From positions 62,001 to 126,000 of the forward strand of contig NZ_JAURYQ010000014.1 of NCBI RefSeq assembly GCF_030653815.1: a stretch of DNA of 64,000 nt. The letters run 5' to 3'. The DNA comes from Rhodoferax sp. GTDB lineage: Bacteria; Pseudomonadota; Gammaproteobacteria; Burkholderiales; Burkholderiaceae_C. Under the pieces are notes generated by a model. That model had not been told where the DNA came from, did not search any database, and saw nothing but the letters and a program-made list of their open reading frames with translations. Below are positions 45,734 through 54,125 of the stretch, one piece after another. The position numbers and the translations under genes were made by a program. How positions within the stretch are numbered: position 1 is the stretch's first letter; every line of letters begins with the position of its first letter.

Positions 45734-46402
45734 TCAGATGTCGCGCAAGGCGATGACGGCGCTGCGGGCGCGTGGCAAAAAAGTGTGACAGTCTTCACCG
45801 GCTTGCACCTGCATGGGCGCGCCAAAGGTCACCGAGCACAGCACCGGCACCGGCACCACTTCGCCCTTGGGCATGACGCGCTGCACATTGGCGATCCAGG
45901 CCGGGATCAGCTCCACATTGGGGAACTTGATGGCCAGGTTGTACAGCCCGGCCTTGAAGGCCTGCGGGTCGTCAAAGTGGCCGCGCGTGCCTTCGGGAAA
46001 CAAAATGAGCGAGTCGCCCGCCGCCAGGGCTTCGACCAGCGGCTCCAGCGGGTCCTCCAGCGCGTTGCGCTCGCGCGAGACATAAATCACGTTGAACACC
46101 GCCGTGGTGATCCAGCGCTTGAAGGGCGACTTGGTCCAGTACTCCCGCGCGGCCACCGCCCGGGTGCCGCGACGCAATTCCTTGGGCAGCGCTGCCCAGA
46201 TCATCACCAGGTCGGCGTGGCTTTGGTGGTTGGCAAAGTAAATGCGCTGCTCGGCTTTGGGCGGGCAACCCCACCAGCGCGCCTGGGCGCCCGTGAGCAC
46301 CCGAATCAGCCCGAGCAAAAACAGGCTGACCGCCGTGGCGGCCAGCGGCGACAACCAGGCCGCCGTGCGCTGGCGCCAGGGGTCGGGCTGGGCTTGGCTC
46401 AT
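45734..46402 (-). CDS. PlsC-like 1-acylglycerol-3-phosphate acyltransferase
   Basis: A 222-residue acyltransferase: the HxxxxD motif is NHQSHADLVMIW and the phosphate-binding motif is LFPEGTRG. One membrane helix near the N-terminus. PlsC homologues add the second acyl chain of phospholipids. Paired with the CdsA-like gene it probably forms an accessory lipid module. The stop of mtgA upstream overlaps this start by 4 bases. Confidence 0.85.
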   Translation of the reverse strand: MSQAQPDPWRQRTAAWLSPLAATAVSLFLLGLIRVLTGAQARWWGCPPKAEQRIYFANHQSHADLVMIWAALPKELRRGTRAVAAREYWTKSPFKRWITTAVFNVIYVSRERNALEDPLEPLVEALAAGDSLILFPEGTRGHFDDPQAFKAGLYNLAIKFPNVELIPAWIANVQRVMPKGEVVPVPVLCSVTFGAPMQVQAGEDCHTFLPRARSAVIALRDI

Positions 46403-47172
46403 GGCAGCTCAGCCCCCTCCAGGCGCCGCGCAATGCGGGCTGCGCGCCCGGCCACGTAGCTGGAGTTGGGCAGCTTTTCAAAATACTTGGGGCGCGGCAG
46501 CATCACCGCCAGCCGCGCGGCTTCATAGGTGCTGAGCTGGGCGGCAGACTTGCGGAAGTAGTGGCGCGCGGCGGCCTCGGCGCCAAACACGCCTTCGCCC
46601 CATTCCACGTTGTTGAGGTAGATTTCCAGAATGCGCTCCTTGCTGAGCACGGCTTCCAGCAGCAGCGTGAGCACAAACTCCTGGCCTTTCCTGAGCAGGG
46701 TGCGCTCACCCGACAAAAACAGGTTTTTCGCCAGTTGCTGGGTGATGGTGGAGCCGCCCACCACCTTGGGCGGCTTGACCACCTTGGCGGGTGGCGTTTT
46801 GGCGGCCACCTTGGGCGGGTTGCGGGCGTCCAGCCGGGCCTGCGCCCGGGCGGCCTGCTCTTCGGCTTTGGCGTTTTTTTCCCAGGCTTTTTCCAGCGCT
46901 GTCCAGTCGACGCCGTCGTGGTTGGCAAAACCGTCGTCTTCGCTGGCGATCACCGCGCGCTTGAGGTTGTTGGAAATCTTGTCATAAGGCAGCCATTGCT
47001 GGCGCCAGCGCAGGGCGTCTTTCTGGGTGGCCACGCGCCAGGCTTCGGAGCGCTGAAAGGCGGTGGACTGCGGGTCGATGACCAGCATGGCGACGATGCG
47101 CAGCACAAAATACAGTTGCAACAGCACCAGGGCGAGAGCCACCAAGCTGAGCCAGCGCCAAAACGGTTTCAT
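46399..47172 (-). CDS. mtgA: Monofunctional peptidoglycan glycosyltransferase
   Basis: A 257-residue GT51 enzyme with one N-terminal membrane helix (about 6-28). Motifs: IASEDDGFANHDGVDW with the catalytic Glu, GGSTITQQLAKNLFLS, and LEIYLNNVEWGEGVFGAEAAARHYF. An alanine/lysine-rich insert (about residues 95-125) is somewhat longer than usual. It polymerises lipid II without transpeptidase activity. Confidence 0.94.
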   Translation of the reverse strand: MKPFWRWLSLVALALVLLQLYFVLRIVAMLVIDPQSTAFQRSEAWRVATQKDALRWRQQWLPYDKISNNLKRAVIASEDDGFANHDGVDWTALEKAWEKNAKAEEQAARAQARLDARNPPKVAAKTPPAKVVKPPKVVGGSTITQQLAKNLFLSGERTLLRKGQEFVLTLLLEAVLSKERILEIYLNNVEWGEGVFGAEAAARHYFRKSAAQLSTYEAARLAVMLPRPKYFEKLPNSSYVAGRAARIARRLEGAELP

Positions 47173-47176
47173 GGCG

Positions 47177-48013
47177 TTACCCCGAAATGACCTTGCGCAA
47201 TTCCGCCAGCACCTGACCAGACGGTGGCCGCACGCCGCGCCAGATCAAAAAGGCTTCGGCGGCTTGCTCCACCAGCATGCCCAGGCCGTCGCGCGGCACG
47301 GCGCCGTGGGCTGTCGCCCAGTCCATGAAGCCTTGGGCACCGGGGCCGTACATCATGTCGTAGGCCAGGGCGCCCGGCTTCAGGGAGCGGGCTGCCACCG
47401 GCACCGACGCGCCGCTCAGGCTGGTGGCTGTGCCATTGATGATGACGTCAAAAGGCGCCTCGAAACCGTGCAGGGTGTGCGCTTCAAGTTCGGTGTTGTG
47501 TTGCGCGGCCAATGCCATGTGGCGCGCCACCAGTTCGGTGGCCTTGTGCAGCGTGCGGTTGGCCACGCTGATGTGCGCCGGGCCGGCCTGCAGCAGCGGG
47601 CCCAGCACGCCGGCTGCGGCACCACCAGCGCCAATCAGCAGCAGGCGCAGGCCCTTCAGGGACAAGCCGGCGTTGCGTTCAATGTCATCGACCAGGCCGA
47701 TGCCGTCGGTGTTGTCGCCCAGGATCTGGCCGCTCTTGAATGTCAACACATTGCAGGCTTGGGCCAGCAAACCGCGTTCGCTGGTCTGGGTGGCCATCTT
47801 GGCGGCCTCGAACTTGAACGGCACGGTGACGTTGCAGCCCAGTCCACCGTCCGCGATGAAGGCCCGCACGCTGCGGTCAAAGTGGTCGAGCGGGATCTCG
47901 CGTTTGTCGTAGTGCAGTTGCTGGCCGGTGAGTTCGGCAAAACGGCCATGAATCCAGGGCGATCGGCTGTGAGCGACCGGATGGCCCATCACGCAGTAGT
48001 GGTCGGTGGTCAT
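47177..48013 (-). CDS. aroE: Shikimate dehydrogenase
   Basis: A 278-residue NADPH enzyme reducing 3-dehydroshikimate to shikimate. CVMGHPVAHSRSPWIHGRFAE is the substrate-binding start, NVTVPFKFEA has the catalytic Lys, DNTDGIGLV binds substrate, and LLIGAGGAAAGVLGPLL is the cofactor loop. Length matches (about 275). It is 4 bases upstream of mtgA in the same transcript. Confidence 0.95.
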   Translation of the reverse strand: MTTDHYCVMGHPVAHSRSPWIHGRFAELTGQQLHYDKREIPLDHFDRSVRAFIADGGLGCNVTVPFKFEAAKMATQTSERGLLAQACNVLTFKSGQILGDNTDGIGLVDDIERNAGLSLKGLRLLLIGAGGAAAGVLGPLLQAGPAHISVANRTLHKATELVARHMALAAQHNTELEAHTLHGFEAPFDVIINGTATSLSGASVPVAARSLKPGALAYDMMYGPGAQGFMDWATAHGAVPRDGLGMLVEQAAEAFLIWRGVRPPSGQVLAELRKVISG

Positions 48014-48034
48014 TGGGTGTTTCGGAGGATGGGT

Positions 48035-48892
48035 TTATTTGGCGCTGACTCGGGTTTCCAGGGTGTCGTCGCGGGTGAAATTAAAGCGCGACACCACGGC
48101 GATTTCATCGGATTGCACACGCATGGACGCGCTGAATTTACCAAATGGGCCGGCGCTGTTGGCGATGGCGCGGGCGCGCTCGTCCAGCGCCAGGTTGCCT
48201 GAGCTTTGCACCACCTCGGTCGACAGCACTTCGCCGGTGTGGTTGATGGTGACCACCATGGTGAGTTCGCCGTAGAGTTTGCGGCCGTTGGCCTGCGGGA
48301 AATTCACCGTGCCGCGGTCTTCGATGCTGCGGCGCAGGTGGTCGTAATAAACCGCGTACACCGCCTCACGCGTGGCCGGGCTGATGTAGCGCTTTTTCGG
48401 GCGAGCGTTTTCCAGGTTGATGCGGCGCTCAATTTCCGCCAGCAGCTTGACCAGCTGTTTCTGCTTTTGCTCGCGTTGCACCTGTTCGGCGCTCAGGGTT
48501 TGCTCGCGGGACTCGGTGTCTGGCAGGCTGCTCAGCAGGCGGTTGACCTTGAGCAGCAGCAGGTTTTGCTGTTCCTGCATTTCGCGCAGCTGGCGCTCCT
48601 GCTCTTGCGCCTTGTCTTGACCGTCCAGGTCCGTCATGGCCGGTGGCAGCGGGCTTTTGGCCCGGCCACGCTCCGCCTCACCGCCGCCCGCCATGGCAAA
48701 CTGGGCAATGGCCTGGGCTTTGTCTGGCCGCTCCTGCGGGTTGGTATTGACCAGGATCACCTCCAGCGGGCTGTCCTGCATGATGCGCTTGAAAGCCCCG
48801 GGCTCCACCAGCCGCACGGTCAACAAGGCGGCGTGCACCGCGATGGACGCACCCAGTGCCAGCTGAAGGGTTCCAAGGGGCAGCAGCTTCAC
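48035..48892 (-). CDS. TonB-like energy transducer protein
   Basis: A 285-residue protein with an N-terminal membrane helix (about 8-26), a long charged, coiled-coil-rich middle (residues 95-170) with no proline-rich TonB linker, and a C-terminal domain ending NHTGEVLSTEVVQSSGNLALDERARAIANSAGPFG, which is the TonB C-terminal fold. ExbB/ExbD partners are not adjacent. Overlaps the RNase gene by 4 bases, so co-transcribed. Confidence 0.8.
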   Translation of the reverse strand: MKLLPLGTLQLALGASIAVHAALLTVRLVEPGAFKRIMQDSPLEVILVNTNPQERPDKAQAIAQFAMAGGGEAERGRAKSPLPPAMTDLDGQDKAQEQERQLREMQEQQNLLLLKVNRLLSSLPDTESREQTLSAEQVQREQKQKQLVKLLAEIERRINLENARPKKRYISPATREAVYAVYYDHLRRSIEDRGTVNFPQANGRKLYGELTMVVTINHTGEVLSTEVVQSSGNLALDERARAIANSAGPFGKFSASMRVQSDEIAVVSRFNFTRDDTLETRVSAK

Positions 48893-50952
48893 GGCGTGTC
48901 AAGGGCCTCGGGCTCGGTGGCTGCCGGCTTGGCTTCGGCATCGTTGAGGTCCACGGCAATCGCAATCGGGCCGGCCACGCTGTCCTCGTCCTGTTCTTCG
49001 TCGGCGTCAAAGGCCTCGGGCTCGGCGTCGAGGCGCTCCAGCACGGTGCCGTGGATGTCGAGCGACACCAGGTCGATGTCGCCCAGCTTCACCAGCACCC
49101 GTGCGCCGCGCGGCAAGGTTTGCGCGCCCATCACCGGCAGCACCAGCGGCAGGTGGTCGGCGCGCACCAAATTGTCCTTGAACAAGGTGGCCTCGATCTC
49201 GGTGATGCCCTGCTGCTGCACGTATTTCAGCGTCCAGAAACGCTCGATGGCGTTTTGGTAGCCGTTGTAGGCAAAGTAGGCGGCGTCAAAGCTGGAGATG
49301 ATCGAGAACAGCTCGGCGTCTTTGGGCTTGAACGGTGCCACCAGCGCGGCCGTTTTGCCGTGGCGGGCGCAGGCAATGATCTGCCACTGGTTGACCAGGT
49401 CCACATAGCGGCGCAGCGGCGAGCTGCTCCAGGCATAACTCTTGACACCAATGCCGGCGTGCGGCAACGCCCGGGTGCCCATGCGCACCTTGACGCCGGG
49501 CAACATCGAGGCCTGGCTGCGGTAAATGCCCGGCACCCCGAGCTCGGCCATCCAGTTGCCCCAGGTGCTGTTGGCCAGGATCATGGCTTCCGACACGATC
49601 AAATCGAGTGGCGCGCCGCGCTGGCGCACGCTGATCTGTACCTGCTCGGTGCCCTGCGGCTCGGCGCCGTTGTTGCCGACCAGCCGGAAGTTGTAGTCGG
49701 GCCGGTTGAAGTTTTCGGGCTTGCCGCGCACCACTTCGCGCTTGGCCTTCAGGTCTTGCGCCAGCCGGTACAGAAAAGAGAGTTGCGGACGTTTGTGCTG
49801 CAGCGGCGGCGGGTCGGTGTCGTGCATGAAAGCCGGGTCTTGCAGCCAATCCAGCGTGACCACGTTGTCGAGCTGGTCGTGGCGCAAGTTGGCGCCAATG
49901 TGCACCCGCTCCAGCTTGGTCTCGGTCGCCGTGATCTCCAGCGTGGCTTCATCCAGCGTCACATAGAGCGACACCGCCGGGCAGTCGCAGCCCTCTGACA
50001 GCGTGTAATTCTGCACCACTTCGTCGGGCAGCATGGTGAGTTTGTAGCCTGGCATGTAGACCGTGGACAGGCGCGCGCGGCCCAGCAGGTCGGCCGCGCT
50101 GCCGGGCTGGATCGCCAGGCCGGGCGCGGCAATGTGAATGCCCAGCACCACGGTGCCGGTGCCCAGGCCCTGCACCGACAGCGCATCGTCGATCTCGGTG
50201 GTGGCCGAATCGTCAATCGAAAAGGCCCGCGCCGGGGACAGCGGCAGCTCGTCCTTGATCGGGGGCGCGTCAAATTTCGGGAACCCGGTGCCCTTGGGAA
50301 AGTTTTCCAGCAGGAACCGTTTCCAGTGGAACTGGTAGGGCGAGTCAATGGCGCCGGCCTTGATCAGCAGGTCGAGCGGGCCCAGATGGGTGGCGCGCGA
50401 GGCCTCGACCACGGCCTTGTATTCGGGCGCATTCTTGTCGGGCTTGAACAGGATCTTGTAAAGCTGGTCGCGGATGGCCTGCGGGCAAACGCCTTCACTC
50501 AGTTCCTTGACCCAGGCCTCAATCTGCAGCAGCAACTGTTTCTTTTTTTCGATGGCCGCCAGGGCCTGCGCCAGGATGTCGGCCGAGGCCTTTTTGAAGC
50601 GGCCCTTGCCGGCGCGGCGAAAGTAGTGCGGTGCCTCCTGCAGCGCCATCAGGGTGCCGGCTTGCTGCTCCAGCGTGGCGTGTTCCGAGAAGTAGTCGCG
50701 CGCCAGCTCGGCAAAGGCAAAGTCGCCCTCGGGGGCAAATTCCCAGGCCATGTCGAGCTCGATGCCAGCGGCCACGGCCTGCGCGCCGGCCATCAAGTCA
50801 TGCGGTGTGGGCTTGTCGAACTTGAGCAGCATGTTGGCCGACTTGACCTTGACGCGCTTGCCCGAGTCCAGCTCGACTTGCGCCGAGGTGTCGGCCTCGG
50901 AGAGGATGCGCCCGGCCAGGAATTTGCCGGTTTCTTCAAATAATAAGTACAT
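48889..50952 (-). CDS. RNase II-family exoribonuclease (RNB domain)
   Basis: A 687-residue RNB-domain nuclease. The catalytic acidic motif is SIDDSATTEIDDALSVQGLG, and further on are CDCPAVSLYVTLDE and YAWSSSPLRRYVDLVNQW, both RNB landmarks. The N-terminal region replaces typical cold-shock domains, and the acidic C-terminus (QDEDSVA...) is not conserved. Such enzymes degrade RNA 3' to 5'. It begins an apparent seven-gene minus-strand operon running to ruvC. Confidence 0.9.
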   Translation of the reverse strand: MYLLFEETGKFLAGRILSEADTSAQVELDSGKRVKVKSANMLLKFDKPTPHDLMAGAQAVAAGIELDMAWEFAPEGDFAFAELARDYFSEHATLEQQAGTLMALQEAPHYFRRAGKGRFKKASADILAQALAAIEKKKQLLLQIEAWVKELSEGVCPQAIRDQLYKILFKPDKNAPEYKAVVEASRATHLGPLDLLIKAGAIDSPYQFHWKRFLLENFPKGTGFPKFDAPPIKDELPLSPARAFSIDDSATTEIDDALSVQGLGTGTVVLGIHIAAPGLAIQPGSAADLLGRARLSTVYMPGYKLTMLPDEVVQNYTLSEGCDCPAVSLYVTLDEATLEITATETKLERVHIGANLRHDQLDNVVTLDWLQDPAFMHDTDPPPLQHKRPQLSFLYRLAQDLKAKREVVRGKPENFNRPDYNFRLVGNNGAEPQGTEQVQISVRQRGAPLDLIVSEAMILANSTWGNWMAELGVPGIYRSQASMLPGVKVRMGTRALPHAGIGVKSYAWSSSPLRRYVDLVNQWQIIACARHGKTAALVAPFKPKDAELFSIISSFDAAYFAYNGYQNAIERFWTLKYVQQQGITEIEATLFKDNLVRADHLPLVLPVMGAQTLPRGARVLVKLGDIDLVSLDIHGTVLERLDAEPEAFDADEEQDEDSVAGPIAIAVDLNDAEAKPAATEPEALDTP

Positions 50953-51111
50953 CGGCGAATTGTCCCATGGCTTGCTGCTGTTGTCGGTACGCCCGCCAGC
51001 GGCCTGTTTCAGGCTGGCATCCCGTTGAAAATATATTTGTTAAAATGTAATTTTTTGGATGCCCTGTTTGGTGATTGAATTGTTGCCAGCGCATCTTGCA
51101 GGAGTCGTGCC

Positions 51112-53277
51112 ATGAAAAAGCGAAGCTTGGCGGCAAAAAAACCTTTGTACATCGTACTGATCAGCGTTCACGGCTTGATCCGGGGGCACGACCTGGAGCT
51201 CGGGCGCGATGCCGACACCGGCGGCCAGACCAAGTACGTGGTGGAGCTGACGCGCGCGCTGGGTGAACGCGGCGACGTTGAACGGGTGGTGCTGCTGACG
51301 CGGCGCGTGGTCGACAGTCAGGTGAGTCCCGACTATGCCGAAGTGTTTGAGCCGCTGTCCGACAAAGCCAGCATCGTGCGCATTGCCTGCGGTGAAGACA
51401 AGTACCTGCGCAAGGAAATGCTGTGGGACACGCTGGAGAACTTTTCCGACAATGTGCTGGCCTACCTCAAGAGCCAGCCGCGCATGCCGGACGTGTTGCA
51501 CAGCCATTACGCCGATGCCGGCTACGTGGGCTCGCGCCTGTCGCACCAGTTGGGTATTCCGCTGGTGCATACCGGGCATTCGCTGGGCCGCAATAAACGC
51601 CAGCAGTTGCTGGCCAGCGGCATCAAGCGCAGCGAGATCGAAGCCACCTACTGCATCTCGCGCCGCATCGAGGCCGAAGAAACCACGCTGGGCGCGGCCG
51701 ACCGCGTGATCACCAGCACCCAGCAGGAAATTGAGCAGCAGTACGGCCTGTACGACTTCTACCAGCCTGAGCGCATGCGGGTCATCCCGCCGGGCACCGA
51801 CCTGACGCAATTCTTCCCGCCCCAGGGTGATGAAAAAAAGAGCCCGATTGCGCTGGCACTTGACAGGCAGTTGGCGCAGCCCAACAAGCCGATGATTCTG
51901 GCGCTGGCCCGGCCAGACCCCAAAAAGAACCTGTTGACCTTGATTGCAGCCTACGGAGAGTCGCCGGCCTTGCAGCAAGCCGCCAACCTGGTCCTCGTGG
52001 CCGGCAACCGCGACGACATTCAGGAGCTGGAGAGCGTCGCCAAAACCGTGTGGACCGACATCCTGCTGGCCATCGACAAGTACGATTTGTACGGCAAGGT
52101 GGCCTACCCCAAGCACCACAAACAGGAAGAGGTGGCAGTGCTCTACCGGCTGGCTGCCACCTCGCGCGGTGTTTTTGTCAACCCGGCGCTGACCGAGCCC
52201 TTTGGCCTGACCTTGATCGAGGCGGCGGCCTGCGGCCTGCCGATTGTGGCCACCGAGGACGGCGGCCCGAGCGACATCATTCGCAATTGCCAGAACGGCC
52301 ATCTGATCAACCCGCTTGACAAGGTGGCGATGGCGGCCACGCTGCTGCAGACCCTGAGCGACAAGACGGCCTGGCGGCGTTTGGCCCGCAAGGGCATGGC
52401 CGGCGTGCGCCAGTTTTACGCGTGGTCGGCGCATGTGGAGAGCTACCTGGCGGTGGTGCGGCCCTTGGTGGAAAAATCCGAGCCGGTGACTCGCATGGCC
52501 TTGCGCCGGCGCCCGGGCACGTTCCGTGAGCAGGCGATTTTCACCACCCTGGACCTGAACCTGATTGGCGACACGGCTTCGCTCGCGCCCTTCATGCACA
52601 CCATGCACGCGCACCGCAAGGCCATCATCTTCGGCATAGCCACCGGGCGCAGTCTGGACGATGCGCTGAGCACCCTGAAGCGCTACAACATTCCCCAGCC
52701 CGATGTGCTGATCACCGGGCAGGGCACGCAAATCCATTACGCCCCCCACCTGACCGAGGACGCGGTCTGGGCGCGCCATATCGACCACCTGTGGCATCGC
52801 CAGGCGGTGCGCGAGCTGCTCGAGGACGTGCCGGGGCTGACGCTGCAGCCGCAAAGCCACCAAAGCGCGTTCAAGCTGAGCTATTTCATTGACACCCGCG
52901 TGACCAGCGCCAACGACATCCGGCAACTCCTGCTGCGCAACGAACAGGCGGTGAATGTGATTTTCTCGTTCGGACAATTTCTTGACGTGCTGCCGCAGCG
53001 CGCCTCCAAGGGGCTGGCCCTGCGCTGGTGCGCCGAGCAGTTTGGTTTTGCGCTGGAAAAGACACTGGTGGCGGGCGTCACCGGTGCCGACGCCGACATG
53101 TTGCGCGGTAACACCCTGGGCGTGGTGGTGGACAACCGCCACCTGGCGGAGTTGGCGGACCTGGCCAACATCGAAAAAATCTATTTTTCCAGGCAGGCTT
53201 ACGCGGCCGGCATTCTGGAGGCCATGACGCATTACCAGTTTTTTGCCGACGAGTCCAAGGCCGGAGCCGCCGCATGA
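51112..53277 (+). CDS. Sucrose-phosphate synthase with degenerate phosphatase domain
   Basis: A 721-residue enzyme joining UDP-glucose and fructose-6-phosphate. The GT4 part (about 1-465) has LISVHGLIRGHDLELGRDADTGG at the start, LHSHYADAGYVG, and the nucleotide-sugar motif TEPFGLTLIEAAACGLPIV. Residues about 470-715 are an HAD/S6PP-like domain, but motif I reads FTTLDLNLIGD instead of DxDxT and motif IV reads GVTGADADML instead of GDSGND, so phosphatase activity is probably lost. GCAGGAG precedes ATG 51112. First gene of a three-gene operon; a TTGAAA/TAATTT pair (51025-51053) may be its promoter. Confidence 0.9.
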   Translation: MKKRSLAAKKPLYIVLISVHGLIRGHDLELGRDADTGGQTKYVVELTRALGERGDVERVVLLTRRVVDSQVSPDYAEVFEPLSDKASIVRIACGEDKYLRKEMLWDTLENFSDNVLAYLKSQPRMPDVLHSHYADAGYVGSRLSHQLGIPLVHTGHSLGRNKRQQLLASGIKRSEIEATYCISRRIEAEETTLGAADRVITSTQQEIEQQYGLYDFYQPERMRVIPPGTDLTQFFPPQGDEKKSPIALALDRQLAQPNKPMILALARPDPKKNLLTLIAAYGESPALQQAANLVLVAGNRDDIQELESVAKTVWTDILLAIDKYDLYGKVAYPKHHKQEEVAVLYRLAATSRGVFVNPALTEPFGLTLIEAAACGLPIVATEDGGPSDIIRNCQNGHLINPLDKVAMAATLLQTLSDKTAWRRLARKGMAGVRQFYAWSAHVESYLAVVRPLVEKSEPVTRMALRRRPGTFREQAIFTTLDLNLIGDTASLAPFMHTMHAHRKAIIFGIATGRSLDDALSTLKRYNIPQPDVLITGQGTQIHYAPHLTEDAVWARHIDHLWHRQAVRELLEDVPGLTLQPQSHQSAFKLSYFIDTRVTSANDIRQLLLRNEQAVNVIFSFGQFLDVLPQRASKGLALRWCAEQFGFALEKTLVAGVTGADADMLRGNTLGVVVDNRHLAELADLANIEKIYFSRQAYAAGILEAMTHYQFFADESKAGAAA

Positions 53278-54125
53278 GGCGCCTGCTGCTGTGCACCGAC
53301 CTGGACCGCACCCTGATCCCCAACGGTGCGCAACACGCCGCACCCGGCGCGCTGGCGCTGTTTCGGCAACTGGTGCGCCGCGAGGACGTGACGCTGGCCT
53401 ACGTGAGCGGTCGGCACCAGGCACTGATGGCGCAGGCGATGCGTGAGTTCGACCTGCCGCAACCTGCTTTTGCCATCGCCGATGTGGGTTCGACGATCTA
53501 CCAGGTCTCGCCCGCTGGCTGGTCGGAAGACGTGGCATGGCGTGCGCAGATGGCCCCGGACTGGCGCGACCTGACGCATGCTGATCTGGTGGCCCTGCTG
53601 GCTGTTTTTCCGGCGCTGCAGTTGCAGCCCCCGGCGCAGCAGAACCGCCACAAGCTCAGCTACCACGTGGCATTGACAGAAGACGCGCACAGCCTGTTGC
53701 GCGAGGTGGACGTCCGCCTGAAAGAAGCGCAGATTCAGGCGAACCTGATCTGGAGCATCGATGAACCCGCCGGGCTGGGTTTGCTCGATGTCTTGCCCGC
53801 CAGTGCCAACAAGCTGCAGGCCATCCGATTCCTGCTGCAACAAACCGGGTTGAAGGAGGGTGACGTCATTTTTGCAGGTGACAGCGGCAACGATCTGGAG
53901 GTGCTGCTCAGCAGCCTCCCCGCCGTGCTGGTGGCCAATGCCGACCCGCAGGTCAAAAGTCAGGCGGCTGCCGCCAAGCCTGGCACCCTGTATCTGGCGC
54001 AAGGCGGCTACCTGGGCATGAATGGCAACTACAGTGCGGGTATTCTGGAGGGCGTGGCCCATTACCACCCGGCGCTGGACGCCTGGTTACGCGCGCAACA
54101 ACAGAAATTTTTGGGAGACCACTGA
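53274..54125 (+). CDS. Sucrose-6-phosphate phosphatase
   Basis: A 283-residue HAD-IIB phosphatase with intact motifs: CTDLDRTLIPNG (DxDxT) near the N-terminus and FAGDSGNDLEVL (GDSGND) about residue 200; SYHVAL and the C-terminal ANADPQVKSQA complete the family pattern. It removes phosphate from sucrose-6-phosphate. It overlaps the synthase by 4 bases, and the next gene starts one base inside its stop, so it is translationally coupled. Confidence 0.9.
   Translation: MRRLLLCTDLDRTLIPNGAQHAAPGALALFRQLVRREDVTLAYVSGRHQALMAQAMREFDLPQPAFAIADVGSTIYQVSPAGWSEDVAWRAQMAPDWRDLTHADLVALLAVFPALQLQPPAQQNRHKLSYHVALTEDAHSLLREVDVRLKEAQIQANLIWSIDEPAGLGLLDVLPASANKLQAIRFLLQQTGLKEGDVIFAGDSGNDLEVLLSSLPAVLVANADPQVKSQAAAAKPGTLYLAQGGYLGMNGNYSAGILEGVAHYHPALDAWLRAQQQKFLGDH

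Noticed and set aside
45020-46459. A 479-codon plus-strand open frame opposite the cdsA-like and plsC-like genes
   Set aside because: Spans two well-supported opposite-strand genes and has an Arg/His/Gln-rich composition without motifs.
51040-53538. An 832-codon open frame on the minus strand across sucrose-phosphate synthase and phosphatase genes
   Set aside because: Its translation is rich in Arg, His, Gln and Gly with no family resemblance; it is the antisense shadow of clear, conserved genes in GC-rich DNA.
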